A DNA stretch of 64,000 nt from Vairimorpha ceranae (Eukaryota > Microsporidia > Nosematidae): contig NW_020169312.1 of assembly GCF_000988165.1 (NCBI RefSeq), positions 1 to 64,000 of the forward strand, written 5' to 3'. A program made the translations under genes and the position numbers. The notes below the pieces were generated by a model that saw nothing but the letters and a program-made list of their open reading frames with translations, searched no databases and was not told the DNA's origin. Shown here in pieces: positions 38,463 through 49,699 of this stretch (the first letter of the stretch is position 1; the number at the start of each line of letters is the position of its first letter).

Positions 38463-40112
38463 ATAAGACTGCTCTAAATATTCCACTCCTTCTTCGGTAA
38501 TTTTTTTGTCATTTACAAGGTAAAACGTGTTAGAATTTAACGCAAACCACATGTAATGTCCAGCATTCATATTCGTTCCTGTGTGTATAATAGAACCCTG
38601 TATTTTATAAACGGGATTGGTGCGGTGATTTTCTTTATATTTTATAATATTATCTTCGTTATTTTTAAAATTTATTTCTGAGCTAAGTGCTAAATATATC
38701 TCCTCTTTTTTAAAGTCTTTAGAAACCAATTCTTGAATAAAAAAATTCGATAATAACGGTTTTTTTAAAAAATCTAATAAATTTACTTCATCAACTCCAA
38801 GACTATCTACAATTTTTATTAACCTTTGATTCTCTATTTTACACCTACCTACTGTAGTAATAAGATATTTAGGAAGAGAAATTATACGATTAGAGATCAA
38901 TTTCTCGTTTCCACATGTACATTCTGTCAAATGATCTTTAAAATGCTCCTTTATACTGTTTTGCAATGTATTTTTAAAAGGAATATTTACTACAAGATGT
39001 TCTTCTTGCGCCACTTTTTTATCTTTGCAGAAATTGCAACAAACCACATTTTCAATATTAATTAAAAAAAATTGAGAAATATTAGGAAAAATACCAAGAA
39101 ATTCTCCTTCTCGAATAAGATCAAGATATAATATAAGAAATTCGTTAGCATCATGTTGAAGATTTTTTTCAAAAATTGTAAATTTACTCCATATTAATTT
39201 TATAAAGTCTACTATTGAAATATTGTCACCCTCTAAAGTTTTTTTCTGTTCCATCATTTTATTAAAAATTTTACACGATTGGCAGTAAATACAATTTAAA
39301 GGATTTTGTTCTTCACAGATTTTAAAATGTCGATTAAAATCGACATTTTCTTTAGAAACTATAAAACCTAACAATTGGAGTACTGAAGAAATGAAACATG
39401 TATTACCAGCATTTTTAATACCAATAAAAGGAGATTTTATATTTGATACAGACTCTTTTGCTGTATATTGACTGTCAATCCACGATTTTCCTGGCGCAGC
39501 AAATTCGACACAATTTATTTTTGATTCGCAAAATGGATTAATAACAAATTCGTTACAATTGTAGCAAAACGTATCGCACGAATATTCAGGAGTTATAGAA
39601 GAAATCAGAACAAAAATTGGATGCCCCAAGATTTTATAGTGTTGGTTTGCATGTCCATTTCCTTCAATACCATATTGTATTCTACCACAACCTATAAATC
39701 CACATGTAAAACAAATGTATAAATGTTTCGATACCTCGCAATCTGTACATTTTAAAGTGTCTAATTTACCGATAGATATTTTTTCTTTAAATTCAATATT
39801 AGCCAAATCAGGACATTCAACTTCGTTGTCTTTAAATATCACTTTTTCATCATAATTATTACACTTTAATATTAAACCTAGTCGTTCTAAAGCTTTTTGC
39901 ATGTCTTCAGAAGACAAATCACAGTTTTTTATTTTTAATTTTTTGTTTTTTTCGACTCGGTACAAAAGTTCACATGAAGTTTTACGTACATGAAAATTAA
40001 AATGCCTATCACAAAATGATAGATAGCATTTACAAACATTAATTCCACAATCAATGCTTGAATAACAACAGCAGCAATTTTCCCTAAATTTGTAAAGTTT
40101 TAAAGTTTCCAT
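38445..40112 (-). CDS. UBP14: Ubiquitin C-terminal hydrolase, isopeptidase T type (USP5/Ubp14)
   Basis: 555 residues. An N-terminal Cys/His-rich variant zinc finger (CCCCYSS...CKCYLSFCDRHF) is followed by a ZnF-UBP at about 122-168 (CTDCEVSKHLYICFTCGFIG, GNGHANQH and GHPIFV), which binds the free C-terminus of ubiquitin. The catalytic domain has the Cys box GIKNAGNTCFISSVLQLL (nucleophile Cys239) and the His box HTGTNMNAGHYMWFA near 515-530. Ubp14 takes apart unanchored ubiquitin chains. The UBA domains normally between the boxes are not apparent, in line with its small size (yeast 781). Only CC (TCCTTAG) is seen four bases before the ATG, a weak start motif. Confidence 0.93.
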   Translation of the reverse strand: METLKLYKFRENCCCCYSSIDCGINVCKCYLSFCDRHFNFHVRKTSCELLYRVEKNKKLKIKNCDLSSEDMQKALERLGLILKCNNYDEKVIFKDNEVECPDLANIEFKEKISIGKLDTLKCTDCEVSKHLYICFTCGFIGCGRIQYGIEGNGHANQHYKILGHPIFVLISSITPEYSCDTFCYNCNEFVINPFCESKINCVEFAAPGKSWIDSQYTAKESVSNIKSPFIGIKNAGNTCFISSVLQLLGFIVSKENVDFNRHFKICEEQNPLNCIYCQSCKIFNKMMEQKKTLEGDNISIVDFIKLIWSKFTIFEKNLQHDANEFLILYLDLIREGEFLGIFPNISQFFLINIENVVCCNFCKDKKVAQEEHLVVNIPFKNTLQNSIKEHFKDHLTECTCGNEKLISNRIISLPKYLITTVGRCKIENQRLIKIVDSLGVDEVNLLDFLKKPLLSNFFIQELVSKDFKKEEIYLALSSEINFKNNEDNIIKYKENHRTNPVYKIQGSIIHTGTNMNAGHYMWFALNSNTFYLVNDKKITEEGVEYLEQSYILCLQ

Positions 40113-41231
40113 CTAAGGATAAGAAAATTAACAATATTTTTTTACAAAATTATGTAAATTTTAATATTGAAATTTATACCTTAAACCTAAAAGATTAGCT
40201 AGATAATTTATTTTTAATAGAATTATTTGTAAATTAATCAAGTCTATAAAAAATGTTAAGACTGTATAAATATTAAAAAATATGTACAAATATTTTATCA
40301 CCAGATTAACAATTTTTAATATTTTCTCTTGAAAGATATTTAGATTAATTAATTGTTTACATACTTTCGTATTCTCTATTAAAACCTTTAAACAGTGTAT
40401 ATATAACATTTTATTAATTGTATACAGCTATACCTTTAATCCAATTAACTCTAGTGATTAAATACACATTTTATAAACATAAACATAAGAATCAAAAAAT
40501 TAAATTTTTTTATTGTGGAGATTTTCTTATAAATTTAAGTTTTAGTATAGAAATATTTATTTTGTAATGAGCAATGTACACTACAAATATATTATATACA
40601 CTGATGTATTTTAGAATTTTAATTTTACTTTATTTTTATATTTTAAAAGATTTAGTAACTTTAAATGCTTTTCTTAAAATATAGCACTGTTAAAGAAAAT
40701 GAATATGACACATACAATGTTTACATTTTATAAAAAATAACCTTTTTGCCATTCTTTTAATTCTCTTTTCTACAAAAAATCCCACAAGCAAGGCTTTTAT
40801 GGCATGCTGGTGTGTAACATAAGTTATTGGATATTGAAATTTTACATGCTGTGTGGCCTTTCTTTGGTGTCCCAATAAATTTATTTTATTTTTTTATTCT
40901 ACGAAAAAGAGAATTTAAAACTATCTTTAATCTTTAAAAAGATAATTTTATCAATCAACTTATATTTTACTGCTTTAATAAGTCAAATATTTTAAATCTG
41001 TCATTAATTTTATTTGGTACTATAATATTCTATGCATAAATAATTACATTATTTTTTATTTTCTTTCAAAATTTAGTAGAAGAAATATATTAATTTATAA
41101 ATTATATTTTACCATATTGTAAATAATTTATATTTTTATAAAATATTAATTGATAATTTTGTTTACTTATTTAAAGATTTTAAATAAAATGTGCATAAAA
41201 TAGATTTTTAAATTTAAAAAAATTCTGGCCC
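40113..41231. other. Divergent spacer between UBP14 and MSH2
   Basis: A minus-strand 82-codon frame at 40161-40409 is hydrophobic and A+T-driven, with no C-run signal; I do not call it. A minus-strand frame at 40690-40875 has more protein-like composition but no ATG. The CCC at 41229-41231 directly abuts the MSH2 start. Confidence 0.45.
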
Positions 41232-43343
41232 ATGAAAAATATTGGAAATTTGGAAGTTTTTAAATATGAAAAAAAAGAAGGTTTATTTTTTGTAAATCCG
41301 CCGTACACAAAATTTTTAAAAAATGATATGCATAAAGAAATGAAAATACAAGAAGAGGATCTAGAAATTCTTATTAAAGATCTTTTACTTGTAAAAAATT
41401 GTAAAGTAGAAGAATATGAAAATGGAAGATGTACTAAAGAAGGATTTCCTGGTAATTGGAAAGATTTTACAGATTTGTGTTTAGATCATAGACTTCCACC
41501 ATCTTTATGTAGCTTAAAAATAAGTGGTAATAAGGTTGATTTGTGTTTTATAAAAACAACAGAATCTTTTTTAAATACTTGTATATTTGAGGATGATGAT
41601 GTATATAGCAATTTATATACAATATTATCAGAAATTAATGCTTATGAGATAATTTATGATGATAAAAATCTTGTATTTATAGAAAATATGGGTATTATTA
41701 CTCATCTTTACGATAAAGCAGAGGATTCAGTTAAATTAATGAAGAAATTTCTAAAAATAGATTTAATAACCATTAAGCCTTATTTTAGACCTAATGTTTG
41801 TATTATTGATGATAATACTTTAGAAGCTTTAAATATACACTCATCTGAAAAATGTGTATTAAGTTTATTTAATTGTTATACAATTCAAGGAAAAAGACTT
41901 TTGTTACAATTTTTTAAACAACCATTAAAAAATATTGATGAGATTGAAGCACGTTTAGATATTATTGAAGTTCTAAGAGATATAGATTTTGATATTTTAA
42001 AAGATTTTCCTGATTTATTGAAAATAACTAAAAAAATAACTAAAATTTCTTTACTAGAAATACTTAAATTGCATCAAGTTACACAGAAGATTCCTATTCT
42101 TCTATCTAAAATGCAAAATCCATTATTAATTAATGATTTTTATACTCCGCTAAATAACATAAATATACGAAATATTTTAAATGACATAGAAGAAGTTATA
42201 GATGTTAAGAATTCACAAAGGAATATTATAAAATTTAATAAAAAAATCTGTAAAATTACGGAATTATATTCTTCGTTAGATGAAATTAATAAAAAGTGTC
42301 AAAATGAATACTTAAGATTAACAAAATTATCCGATAAAATTAAATATACGGAAGGAGAAGATTTTTTTAAAATAACAAGAATTGAATATAAAAAATCAGA
42401 ATTGATACTAAAAAATAATAATGTTCTTGTTACGAGTGTATTAAAAACGGGAGTAAATTTTACGACTAAAAGAATGTCAGAGTTAAGTTTAGAAAGAAAT
42501 AATATAAAAGAATGTATTAATAAAGAAACAAGTAAAATAGTAAATGATTTACGAAATAAAATACAAAAATATATAAATGAATTTGAAATATTTAATTATA
42601 TTGTTGCACTAATAGATGTATTTAGTGCAATAGGAAGAAAAAGTAGGGATATTGGATATACTAGACCTAAATTTATAAATTACAGTAAGGAGATTAATGA
42701 AGATAAAAATTATTTTGATAATTCTTCTCAACTGGAAATTATTGACGGTTTTCATCCAATTTTAGAAGATAAAAATTTTATTACAAATTGTATAAAATTT
42801 GATAAAACAAGACTATGCATAATCACTGGACCTAATATGGGAGGTAAAAGTACATTTCTAAAAATGATAGGTGTAATATCTGTTTTGGCACAAGTCGGTT
42901 GTTATGTACCTGCTAAATATACAATACTACCTATATTTGATGGTATTTATATTCGAATAGGTGCGAATGATTGTACTTACAAAGGATCATCAACTTTTAT
43001 GGTTGAAATGAAAGATATTGCTCGGATATGTAGAATGTGCACTAATAATTCATTAGTGCTTATTGATGAGTTGGGAAGAGGTACATCTGAAATTGATGGA
43101 TTAAGCATAGCCAAAGCTGTAAGAGATTTTTTATTTGAAAAGAAATGTATTACTTTATTCGCCACACATTTTCCTGAACTGTGTGATGCAAAAACTTTAA
43201 ATAAAAAAGCACAAGCTATTCAATTAGCACTTACATATAAAATAGTAGATGGAATATGTGATACATCATGGGGACTTAATGTTGCAAAACTGGTTAATTT
43301 CCCTGACTCAGTTATAAAAGAAATAGAAAACCAACAAAATTAA
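41232..43343 (+). CDS. MSH2: DNA mismatch repair ATPase MSH2
   Basis: 703 residues against ~930-960 in yeast and human. The ATPase has Walker A ITGPNMGGKST (about 531-541), GANDCTYKGSSTFMVEMKDI (the signature segment), Walker B LVLIDELGRGTS (about 606-617) and FATHFPEL. STFM-E and FATHF are MSH2-like rather than MSH6-like. The connector is recognisable upstream (LIKDLLLVKNCKVEEYENG aligned with FVKDLLLVRQYRVEVYKNR). About 40-50 N-terminal residues are missing against that landmark, so the mismatch-binding domain is much reduced. MSH2 pairs with MSH6 or MSH3. CCC abuts the ATG. The gene converges on the RhoGEF with 30 bases between stops. Confidence 0.9.
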   Translation: MKNIGNLEVFKYEKKEGLFFVNPPYTKFLKNDMHKEMKIQEEDLEILIKDLLLVKNCKVEEYENGRCTKEGFPGNWKDFTDLCLDHRLPPSLCSLKISGNKVDLCFIKTTESFLNTCIFEDDDVYSNLYTILSEINAYEIIYDDKNLVFIENMGIITHLYDKAEDSVKLMKKFLKIDLITIKPYFRPNVCIIDDNTLEALNIHSSEKCVLSLFNCYTIQGKRLLLQFFKQPLKNIDEIEARLDIIEVLRDIDFDILKDFPDLLKITKKITKISLLEILKLHQVTQKIPILLSKMQNPLLINDFYTPLNNINIRNILNDIEEVIDVKNSQRNIIKFNKKICKITELYSSLDEINKKCQNEYLRLTKLSDKIKYTEGEDFFKITRIEYKKSELILKNNNVLVTSVLKTGVNFTTKRMSELSLERNNIKECINKETSKIVNDLRNKIQKYINEFEIFNYIVALIDVFSAIGRKSRDIGYTRPKFINYSKEINEDKNYFDNSSQLEIIDGFHPILEDKNFITNCIKFDKTRLCIITGPNMGGKSTFLKMIGVISVLAQVGCYVPAKYTILPIFDGIYIRIGANDCTYKGSSTFMVEMKDIARICRMCTNNSLVLIDELGRGTSEIDGLSIAKAVRDFLFEKKCITLFATHFPELCDAKTLNKKAQAIQLALTYKIVDGICDTSWGLNVAKLVNFPDSVIKEIENQQN

Positions 43344-43373
43344 TATAAAACCATATAGTGTTTATTTTGTAAA

Positions 43374-45749
43374 TTATATTTCTAATTTATAAAATTCTTT
43401 CTCGTTATGTAAAACAACTTCATGTGTTCCAAGTACGAACTTTAGTCCATTTACTTGTTCACTAAAAATAACACACCCTGTTGTTATGTCATATACATCA
43501 ACCCAACTTTTAGAAATGACAATAAGCTTTTTATAATAAATTTTAAAATCTACCGGCATACTTTTCCATAAAAATATTATATTCGTGTTTTTTACTCTTC
43601 CTAGTTTGTCTACATAGAATCCTATTGAATCGAAACACACAATAAACGTATCATAATCTACTGTAAAAACTGATCTGGCTTTTGAACTGGGTATCATTGA
43701 TAGCAACATAGGAACACATGGATTGTATAACTCTAAAAAATCTTCCGTTTTTAATGTCTCCATATCAACTATCTCAAAATCTTTACAAGCTATAACTATT
43801 TTAGTTGGACAAAATATTATATTATACACTCTAAATCCTACATATAATTTTCGAGATAAATCTAATTTAACTTTTTTATCTTCTTTTGCAACTTGAAATA
43901 AATAAATTAAACTGGATTTACTACTACCGTAATTTCTTGTTGCTATAAATGATCCTCTAGTGTTTGTTCCATAAAAAAAATCTCCAATATTTTTTTTAAT
44001 AGAAAAAGGTTTGATGCTATTCATTGTATTATTAAAATTACAGATACACAATGTTGAGCCAGATTGAAACATAAGAATTTCATATTGCGAATCATATAAT
44101 ACTTTTTTTGTAATCCCTTGATAAATCATTTTTTTATCATTTCCTAATATTTTAAAAATACCATTTTTAGTGGAAGCTATTAGCATGTCTTCTTGATTTT
44201 TTATATATTCAAAATCATCAGTGTGATCTTCTAAATTTTCATTTAAAACATGCGAAAATGTCTCTTGTCCATAACAGAGCTTTTTTATCCAAGAAGTTTG
44301 TTCAATAGCACCTTCATCTGAATCATCACTGCCTTCTTCTAGAATTTTGTTCTGTGACCTAAAAGTAGTAAAACTTTTGAATAAAGGCTCACTGCTTAAG
44401 AAATGTTTCTCTATTTTTTTTGTATATTCTTTCACTGCGCATCGAAATTCTTTTAATTTAAATAATTTTTCATTTGTAATAACATCTACGTCTGTTTCAT
44501 TTTCATTTTGTTCACTAGTAGATTCTAAATCACTCATCGATTCGCTCATTTCAGCAAAAATAAATTTACTGGTTTGACACGCCGACAAAATATTCTGAAG
44601 GTTAATATTAATTTTTGTAAGCTTTAAATTTGTACAATAATTTTTTTTGATTGATAACAAAGCATCTGATAATATACTAATATAAATTTTTCGAACATCA
44701 AAATCTTCAAATAAAATTGTTATTAAATTGTTTTCAGATGTTTCTAATAAAAAAAGAGGAAAGTATTTATCTTCATCTCCTTCTAATTTATTAAATCCTA
44801 CATTTATATCAAAAAATAATAATCTTTCTAAAAAGAGAGGATCTAATAATATTTTTTGAGTACTAAATTGTCCTTTCGAGCTTTCACAAAATAGAATACA
44901 ATGATCAAAAAAATAAATTTTAGAGATTATTGGTGATGCCCAGATCTCAGATTTAATTAAAAACTCCCCTTCTTTAAGTAAAGCTCTTTTTTTTTGAAAT
45001 AATCCTAAAGCTAACGGATTTTGAAGTCCATCAACATACTGTAATGATTGACTTAATCTGTAAATTTTAAATTGTCCGCTATAAAATTTAAATAAATTAT
45101 CTACTTTCAATGTTACTTGCTTCAATTTGTCTATTAATAACTCATATTGAGCTTTAAACTCGTCATTTCCTTCATTTTTAAATATTGCTTTTAAAAGTAA
45201 AGGAAGTCTTGAAAGTTTAGTACTAGGCCTGTACAAAAAATTTCTGACGCCTAAATATTCAATTTTATTTTGTGCAAGGAAGTTATGTAATCCTTGTTTA
45301 AATTCTGGACTGTAATGACACACTCTTTCTAATTCATATTCCGCCTTAGGAAGTCGTGAAAAATATCTCTCATAAAAATTAATAAACTCCATGTACTTGT
45401 AGAATATAGTAGCATATTCCAATTTTAAAATACTAGGATCATCATATTTAGATTTGTCAATACAGAAAGCATTTTCGTCTTGTACATAAAAATATGGATC
45501 CATTTCTTTACGAACTTCTAAATTTCTTTTTTTCATTTCATTAAAAATCTCTTCATGCTTAAGTCTAATTTCATGCATGTTTATAAAAACAGTGTCACAA
45601 ATTTCATATTTCACTTTTGGGCTGAGAAATGAGAAATTAAGTATACACTTTCTAAACTCAGATTCCCAAAGAATCATGTCGTCAATGTATAACTTTTCTG
45701 AGATAAACATTTCATGTAAAGCTTCTATCCTTTTTCTTAAATTTGCCAT
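43374..45749 (-). CDS. Rho guanine nucleotide exchange factor with DH, PH and CNH regions (Rom2-like)
   Basis: 791 residues. The DH domain occupies about 10-235: a start helix (HEMFISEKLYIDDMILWESE), an internal RNFLYRPSTKLSRLPLLLKA that is the conserved final-helix motif, and a long helix after it. A PH-like segment follows at about 255-375. A disordered acidic linker (SMSDLESTSEQNENETD) precedes a C-terminal beta-rich citron homology domain at about 510-790. This order is that of Rom1/Rom2/Rgf1, which activate Rho1 in cell-wall and polarity control. No C run is visible before the ATG at 45749, only AAAAAC. No upstream DEP domain is present, as expected for a trimmed protein. Confidence 0.85.
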   Translation of the reverse strand: MANLRKRIEALHEMFISEKLYIDDMILWESEFRKCILNFSFLSPKVKYEICDTVFINMHEIRLKHEEIFNEMKKRNLEVRKEMDPYFYVQDENAFCIDKSKYDDPSILKLEYATIFYKYMEFINFYERYFSRLPKAEYELERVCHYSPEFKQGLHNFLAQNKIEYLGVRNFLYRPSTKLSRLPLLLKAIFKNEGNDEFKAQYELLIDKLKQVTLKVDNLFKFYSGQFKIYRLSQSLQYVDGLQNPLALGLFQKKRALLKEGEFLIKSEIWASPIISKIYFFDHCILFCESSKGQFSTQKILLDPLFLERLLFFDINVGFNKLEGDEDKYFPLFLLETSENNLITILFEDFDVRKIYISILSDALLSIKKNYCTNLKLTKININLQNILSACQTSKFIFAEMSESMSDLESTSEQNENETDVDVITNEKLFKLKEFRCAVKEYTKKIEKHFLSSEPLFKSFTTFRSQNKILEEGSDDSDEGAIEQTSWIKKLCYGQETFSHVLNENLEDHTDDFEYIKNQEDMLIASTKNGIFKILGNDKKMIYQGITKKVLYDSQYEILMFQSGSTLCICNFNNTMNSIKPFSIKKNIGDFFYGTNTRGSFIATRNYGSSKSSLIYLFQVAKEDKKVKLDLSRKLYVGFRVYNIIFCPTKIVIACKDFEIVDMETLKTEDFLELYNPCVPMLLSMIPSSKARSVFTVDYDTFIVCFDSIGFYVDKLGRVKNTNIIFLWKSMPVDFKIYYKKLIVISKSWVDVYDITTGCVIFSEQVNGLKFVLGTHEVVLHNEKEFYKLEI

Positions 45750-48700
45750 GTTTTTATTTTTTTGTTTAAATGTTTTTATGCTAAAAAAAATAAAAGTTTC
45801 AAAATAAATTAAAATTTAATTGTTACAGGCATATTTTTTAAAACCTTTATTTTGATTATAAACTCTTTTTATAATCTTGCTGTTTTATTATCTTCTTATA
45901 ATGCAATTTTAAGGTCAAGTTGCAATGTACTGTGTGTATAGTTCTGTTTTAAAGATAAAATTCTTAATGTTTTTATTTTTGTTTCTAATAATTTATTATT
46001 AGTATTTCTTTAGACTGATCCTTTTTGGGTACCTCTTTTCTTTGTAATAATTTTTAATAAATTAAAAAAAATTATTTTACAGATTTTTATATAAATAGAT
46101 ATAAAATAAGTTATGATACACTTTTATAACCATTGAATTTAATTTTAAAAGGTAAATTTCATAAAACATTTTTATTTTTGAAATTTAAGTTTTTTTATGT
46201 CAGAGGATAATCTTAGATATGTCTTAATACTCCATCTGCTTACTAGAAATTGCATAATTTGACAAATCTTTAAAGTAAATATATTAAATAATAAATTTAT
46301 TTAAGTAAAGTAATTGCTGGTTTCTTTTGCAAACTTATACAAAGTTTAAGTAAAAAGGGCATTTTAACAAAATTTAATTGTTAAAAAATAAATTGAAATG
46401 CGATCAAAAGAAAAACTTAAAACTTTTTTTTGTAAAAAATTTATTGAAAATTTTTGGGCCTATAAAAAAACTAGTTTACAAAGTCAACGTTAAAAATTGT
46501 TGTTCCCTGGGGATATCTTCCCTGTTCTTAGATACTATAAATAGTACTGCTTATATAATTACCTTTATTATAATTAGTTTTATTCGATGTTTTATCGTGG
46601 TTCTTAAATCTTTCTATACCATATTCTCTCGTTTCTTTAACAATTCTGGGTACTTTTTTTTTTAAATTTTTTTTTGTATCATAAAAAATTTTAGAAAATT
46701 TCTATCAAGGTGTTGATAATAGAATTCATAAATTGCGTAAATCGTTAGAATACCACAAAAATACAAATGAATAAAGACAAAAACATAAAAGTCGATTGTT
46801 ATTGCGTGTCAATCGTCAATTTTTAATATATAATGTTAAGTTATGAATCTCTAATATATAAATGTATAACAAATAATAATAAACGAAATGCTGCTTCTAG
46901 AATATACAACATACTTCCTCTTGGCCATTTCTGATCATATTTTATAGTACTATTTTAATTTCCTAATATTAAAAAAGATTTATCTGTAATATCATTCAAA
47001 GAAACAAAAACAACTGTTTTTATTAATTATTTTTTTCGCTTTAAAAAACATAGCCATGATAAGTGTGTTTTGAGATGCAATTACAGAGGACAAAAATATT
47101 ATCTTAAAACATCATTACGTTAAACTTTGAAGGATTTACTGATCATTATTAAGACGGTGAAAAAGGTTCAACTGCTATTCTTAATGCTAGAGTAAAAAGT
47201 CGACACTGAGTACATCAGAACAAGCATGAGAAGTTATATCGAACACGGTTGCATCATCTTGGCAAATAAAGTCATTTAATTTAAAAAGTATGAATGCTTA
47301 TGTTAATATTCTTAGATGAAAAAATAATTAAACTGTTAATATAAATTAAAATATCTTAATTGAATTAACAGTTATAAAAAAACATCAAATTTGGTTTTTT
47401 TGTTCTGACATTAAAGATGATAGCTAAACGGTAGCTTTTACAACAATTAAAAGTTTAGAACATTTTTAAAATTGCAAAACATAATTTCGATCAACTTTTA
47501 CTTTGCAATGTAATGTGCTACATTGCAACTTATCATTAATAAATTGTTTCGAGATGAAAAAATCAGAAGCATGCTATAAATTTTTTTTAAATGATTAAAA
47601 ATTAAATCTGCTAACACAACACGGTTTTTGAAAATGTCACTTTTGATTCTGAAGTTGGAATTTTTATTTAGGACAAATTGTTTGGAGAAGAGTGCAACAT
47701 TTACGATTTTCAAAAAAAAATTTGCAAATGAAGAAATAAAATTTAGATATGAAACTGCTATTTGCTTTGGGTTTTGTACTTAAAATAAAGTATCGGTTGT
47801 TTTTGCGGGTCTAAATAAGTATTTAAAGACTGAAAAATCAGTAAATGTTTAATATTTTTTTAGTAGTTTTAAAACAAAAATTTAAAATTTATTAGTAATG
47901 AAAGCATAAAATTTTGTAGTATCTTTAGTATTTTTTTAAACAGCACTAAATAATTCTTCCTCCATTTAAATAATTTGGTTAGAATTAAACAGTCTTTTTT
48001 CTATCTTATCGTCAAAGAATTAATTATTAACCCATATTATGAAAAATAAACTTTTTGAATCTCTACATATCATAAGAGTATTATTATTAAAATGATAAAA
48101 TAAAGATATCTAAATAAACTATAATATGTATTGCGTTATTAAATTTTAAAAAATGTTAATTTAAACTCGGGAATTATATTGAAGTTTTTTAAAAAATAAT
48201 CTTTTTTCTAACTGGGGGTTAAACTAACACAGAGAATTTATTTTAATGCAATAAAATGCTCGTGTATTGTTGATAAAAATAGTTTCTGCAAAATATCAAA
48301 TAACTTTTTTTTGTCTATAAGAATCATTGTCAAACCACAATCATCATACATAATGTGGTATATATAACATAAGATAACTAACTCAGTGAATAAAAAATAT
48401 TTTTTGATTATAACATACGCTTCTACCTCCAACAATTGTTAATTTATTTATAATTTTGATTTTACATTTTAAAATAAAATAAGCATATTTTAACGTTTAA
48501 ATATTGCGGTTTTCAATGTAATTTTTTTAAGGCTGTGTCAAAGTCTTTACTCATTTATATCTCAAACTGTGGTACTAAAATTCAACTACAAATGGCAATA
48601 CCCAGCAAAATGTTTTGAAATTAATAATGCAATATTTACGTATTACATATGATATTCTTAATATTTTATTTAACTAAAAGATATTTACATAACCTTTTAG

Positions 48701-48837
48701 AATCGTGAATTCAATATTTATAATTTTAATCACAATCAAATCTACCTATCAATAACGGTATAATTAAAAGTTTTAATAAAATATTTAAAAGTGGTATTTT
48801 ATTAACAACTTGTAACGTTTAAAATAAAATATTTTTA
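45750..48837. other. 3.1 kb gene-less stretch, possible decayed coding pieces
   Basis: No intact gene. At 46396 an ATG opens a 31-codon protein-like frame (MRSKEKLKTFFCKKFIENFW), cut by a stop, and could be a broken gene start. At about 47080-47270 a frame with GEKGSTAILNARVKS and HEKLYRT looks coding-like but matches nothing I know. A short inverted repeat TTAATTGAATTAA sits near 47360. The rest is A+T-rich. Confidence 0.4.
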
Positions 48838-49699
48838 TTAGTTAACCCCATGCAGTTCAACCAATTCGAAACACTTAATTAGTATAACAGTTAAGAATGA
48901 ATAATCAGAATTATTTGGCGCTGTACCAAAGGTTTTCTCTAATACAACAAGTTCTTGCATAGTAAATTCATCTTTATGTTTATCTTTGTAATAGCCAAAA
49001 CCTAAAAGTGAAGATAATTTCTAAGTAGTAAAGCTTGAAGTGTAGTTAGATTATAAAGCTCAAAACATTCATCATTTTCATTAGGTTTAGTAAAAATACT
49101 ATTATTATTATTTTCTTTAGGTTCAGTAAAAATACTATTATCATCAACTTCATCGCTTTTATCACTTTCTTCGGCTTTATCACTTTCATCATATACACCA
49201 TATGCATGACTACTAGCACATTTATACCATTCTTCACGCTCATTCCACTCAGTCAATTTGTCTTCATTTCTAAAATCAAATAGTTTAGTTTTTTCAAAAT
49301 AAAGATTGGGACTAGGGCGGTCTCCAAATAAATTGGTTTTAAGTCTCTTTAACATTTTAAGCAATTTTGAATTCTACTTTTCCAATATTTTTACCGTTTT
49401 GCGTCATATATCCTCGAAAGAAGATAATATCTTTTGGTTTCTTGAACCAATTCAGTTTTTCCTACATTAGTTATAAAATTTAGAAATTTTAGCATTACAG
49501 GAAAAAAATTGCTTCTTAACTTTTTCGTTTTAACAAATTGGCGCTATAAACCTTTAATTTTCTTTTTGTAATTTACGTTTGAAAGATTACCAATGCTGTT
49601 TTTACTTGGCTTTTTAATTTCTTGAGTCTCAGTTGCTAATTCAAAACCTAAAAATAGTACTAAGATATTTGTATTACAAAATACTTTTTTGAGTTTCAT
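48838..49699 (-). pseudogene. Broken gene for a secreted protein of unknown family
   Basis: An ATG at 49699 opens a leader (MKLKKVFCNTNILVLFLGFE) typical of a signal peptide, then about 30 polar codons and a stop. Further pieces in other frames follow: KDIIFFRGYMTQNGKN (about 49400); a 117-codon frame from the ATG at 49355 to 49002 with SPNLYFEKTKLFDFRNEDKL and acidic serine repeats (SDKAEESDKSDE); and a last piece GYYKDKHKDEFTMQELVVLE to the TAA at 48838-48840. All are on the same strand and in consecutive order, so I read one gene of about 285 codons with several frameshifts. The 49002-49355 frame alone could be an independent small gene. No family recognised. Confidence 0.55.

Noticed and set aside
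40161..40409. 82-codon minus-strand hydrophobic frame just upstream of UBP14
   Set aside because: Composition typical of A+T noise and no C-run motif; kept only as a remark.
46378..46665. 95-codon plus-strand frame
   Set aside because: Begins with TTG, and the hydrophobic part has no recognisable domain; a shorter ATG frame overlaps it in another phase.
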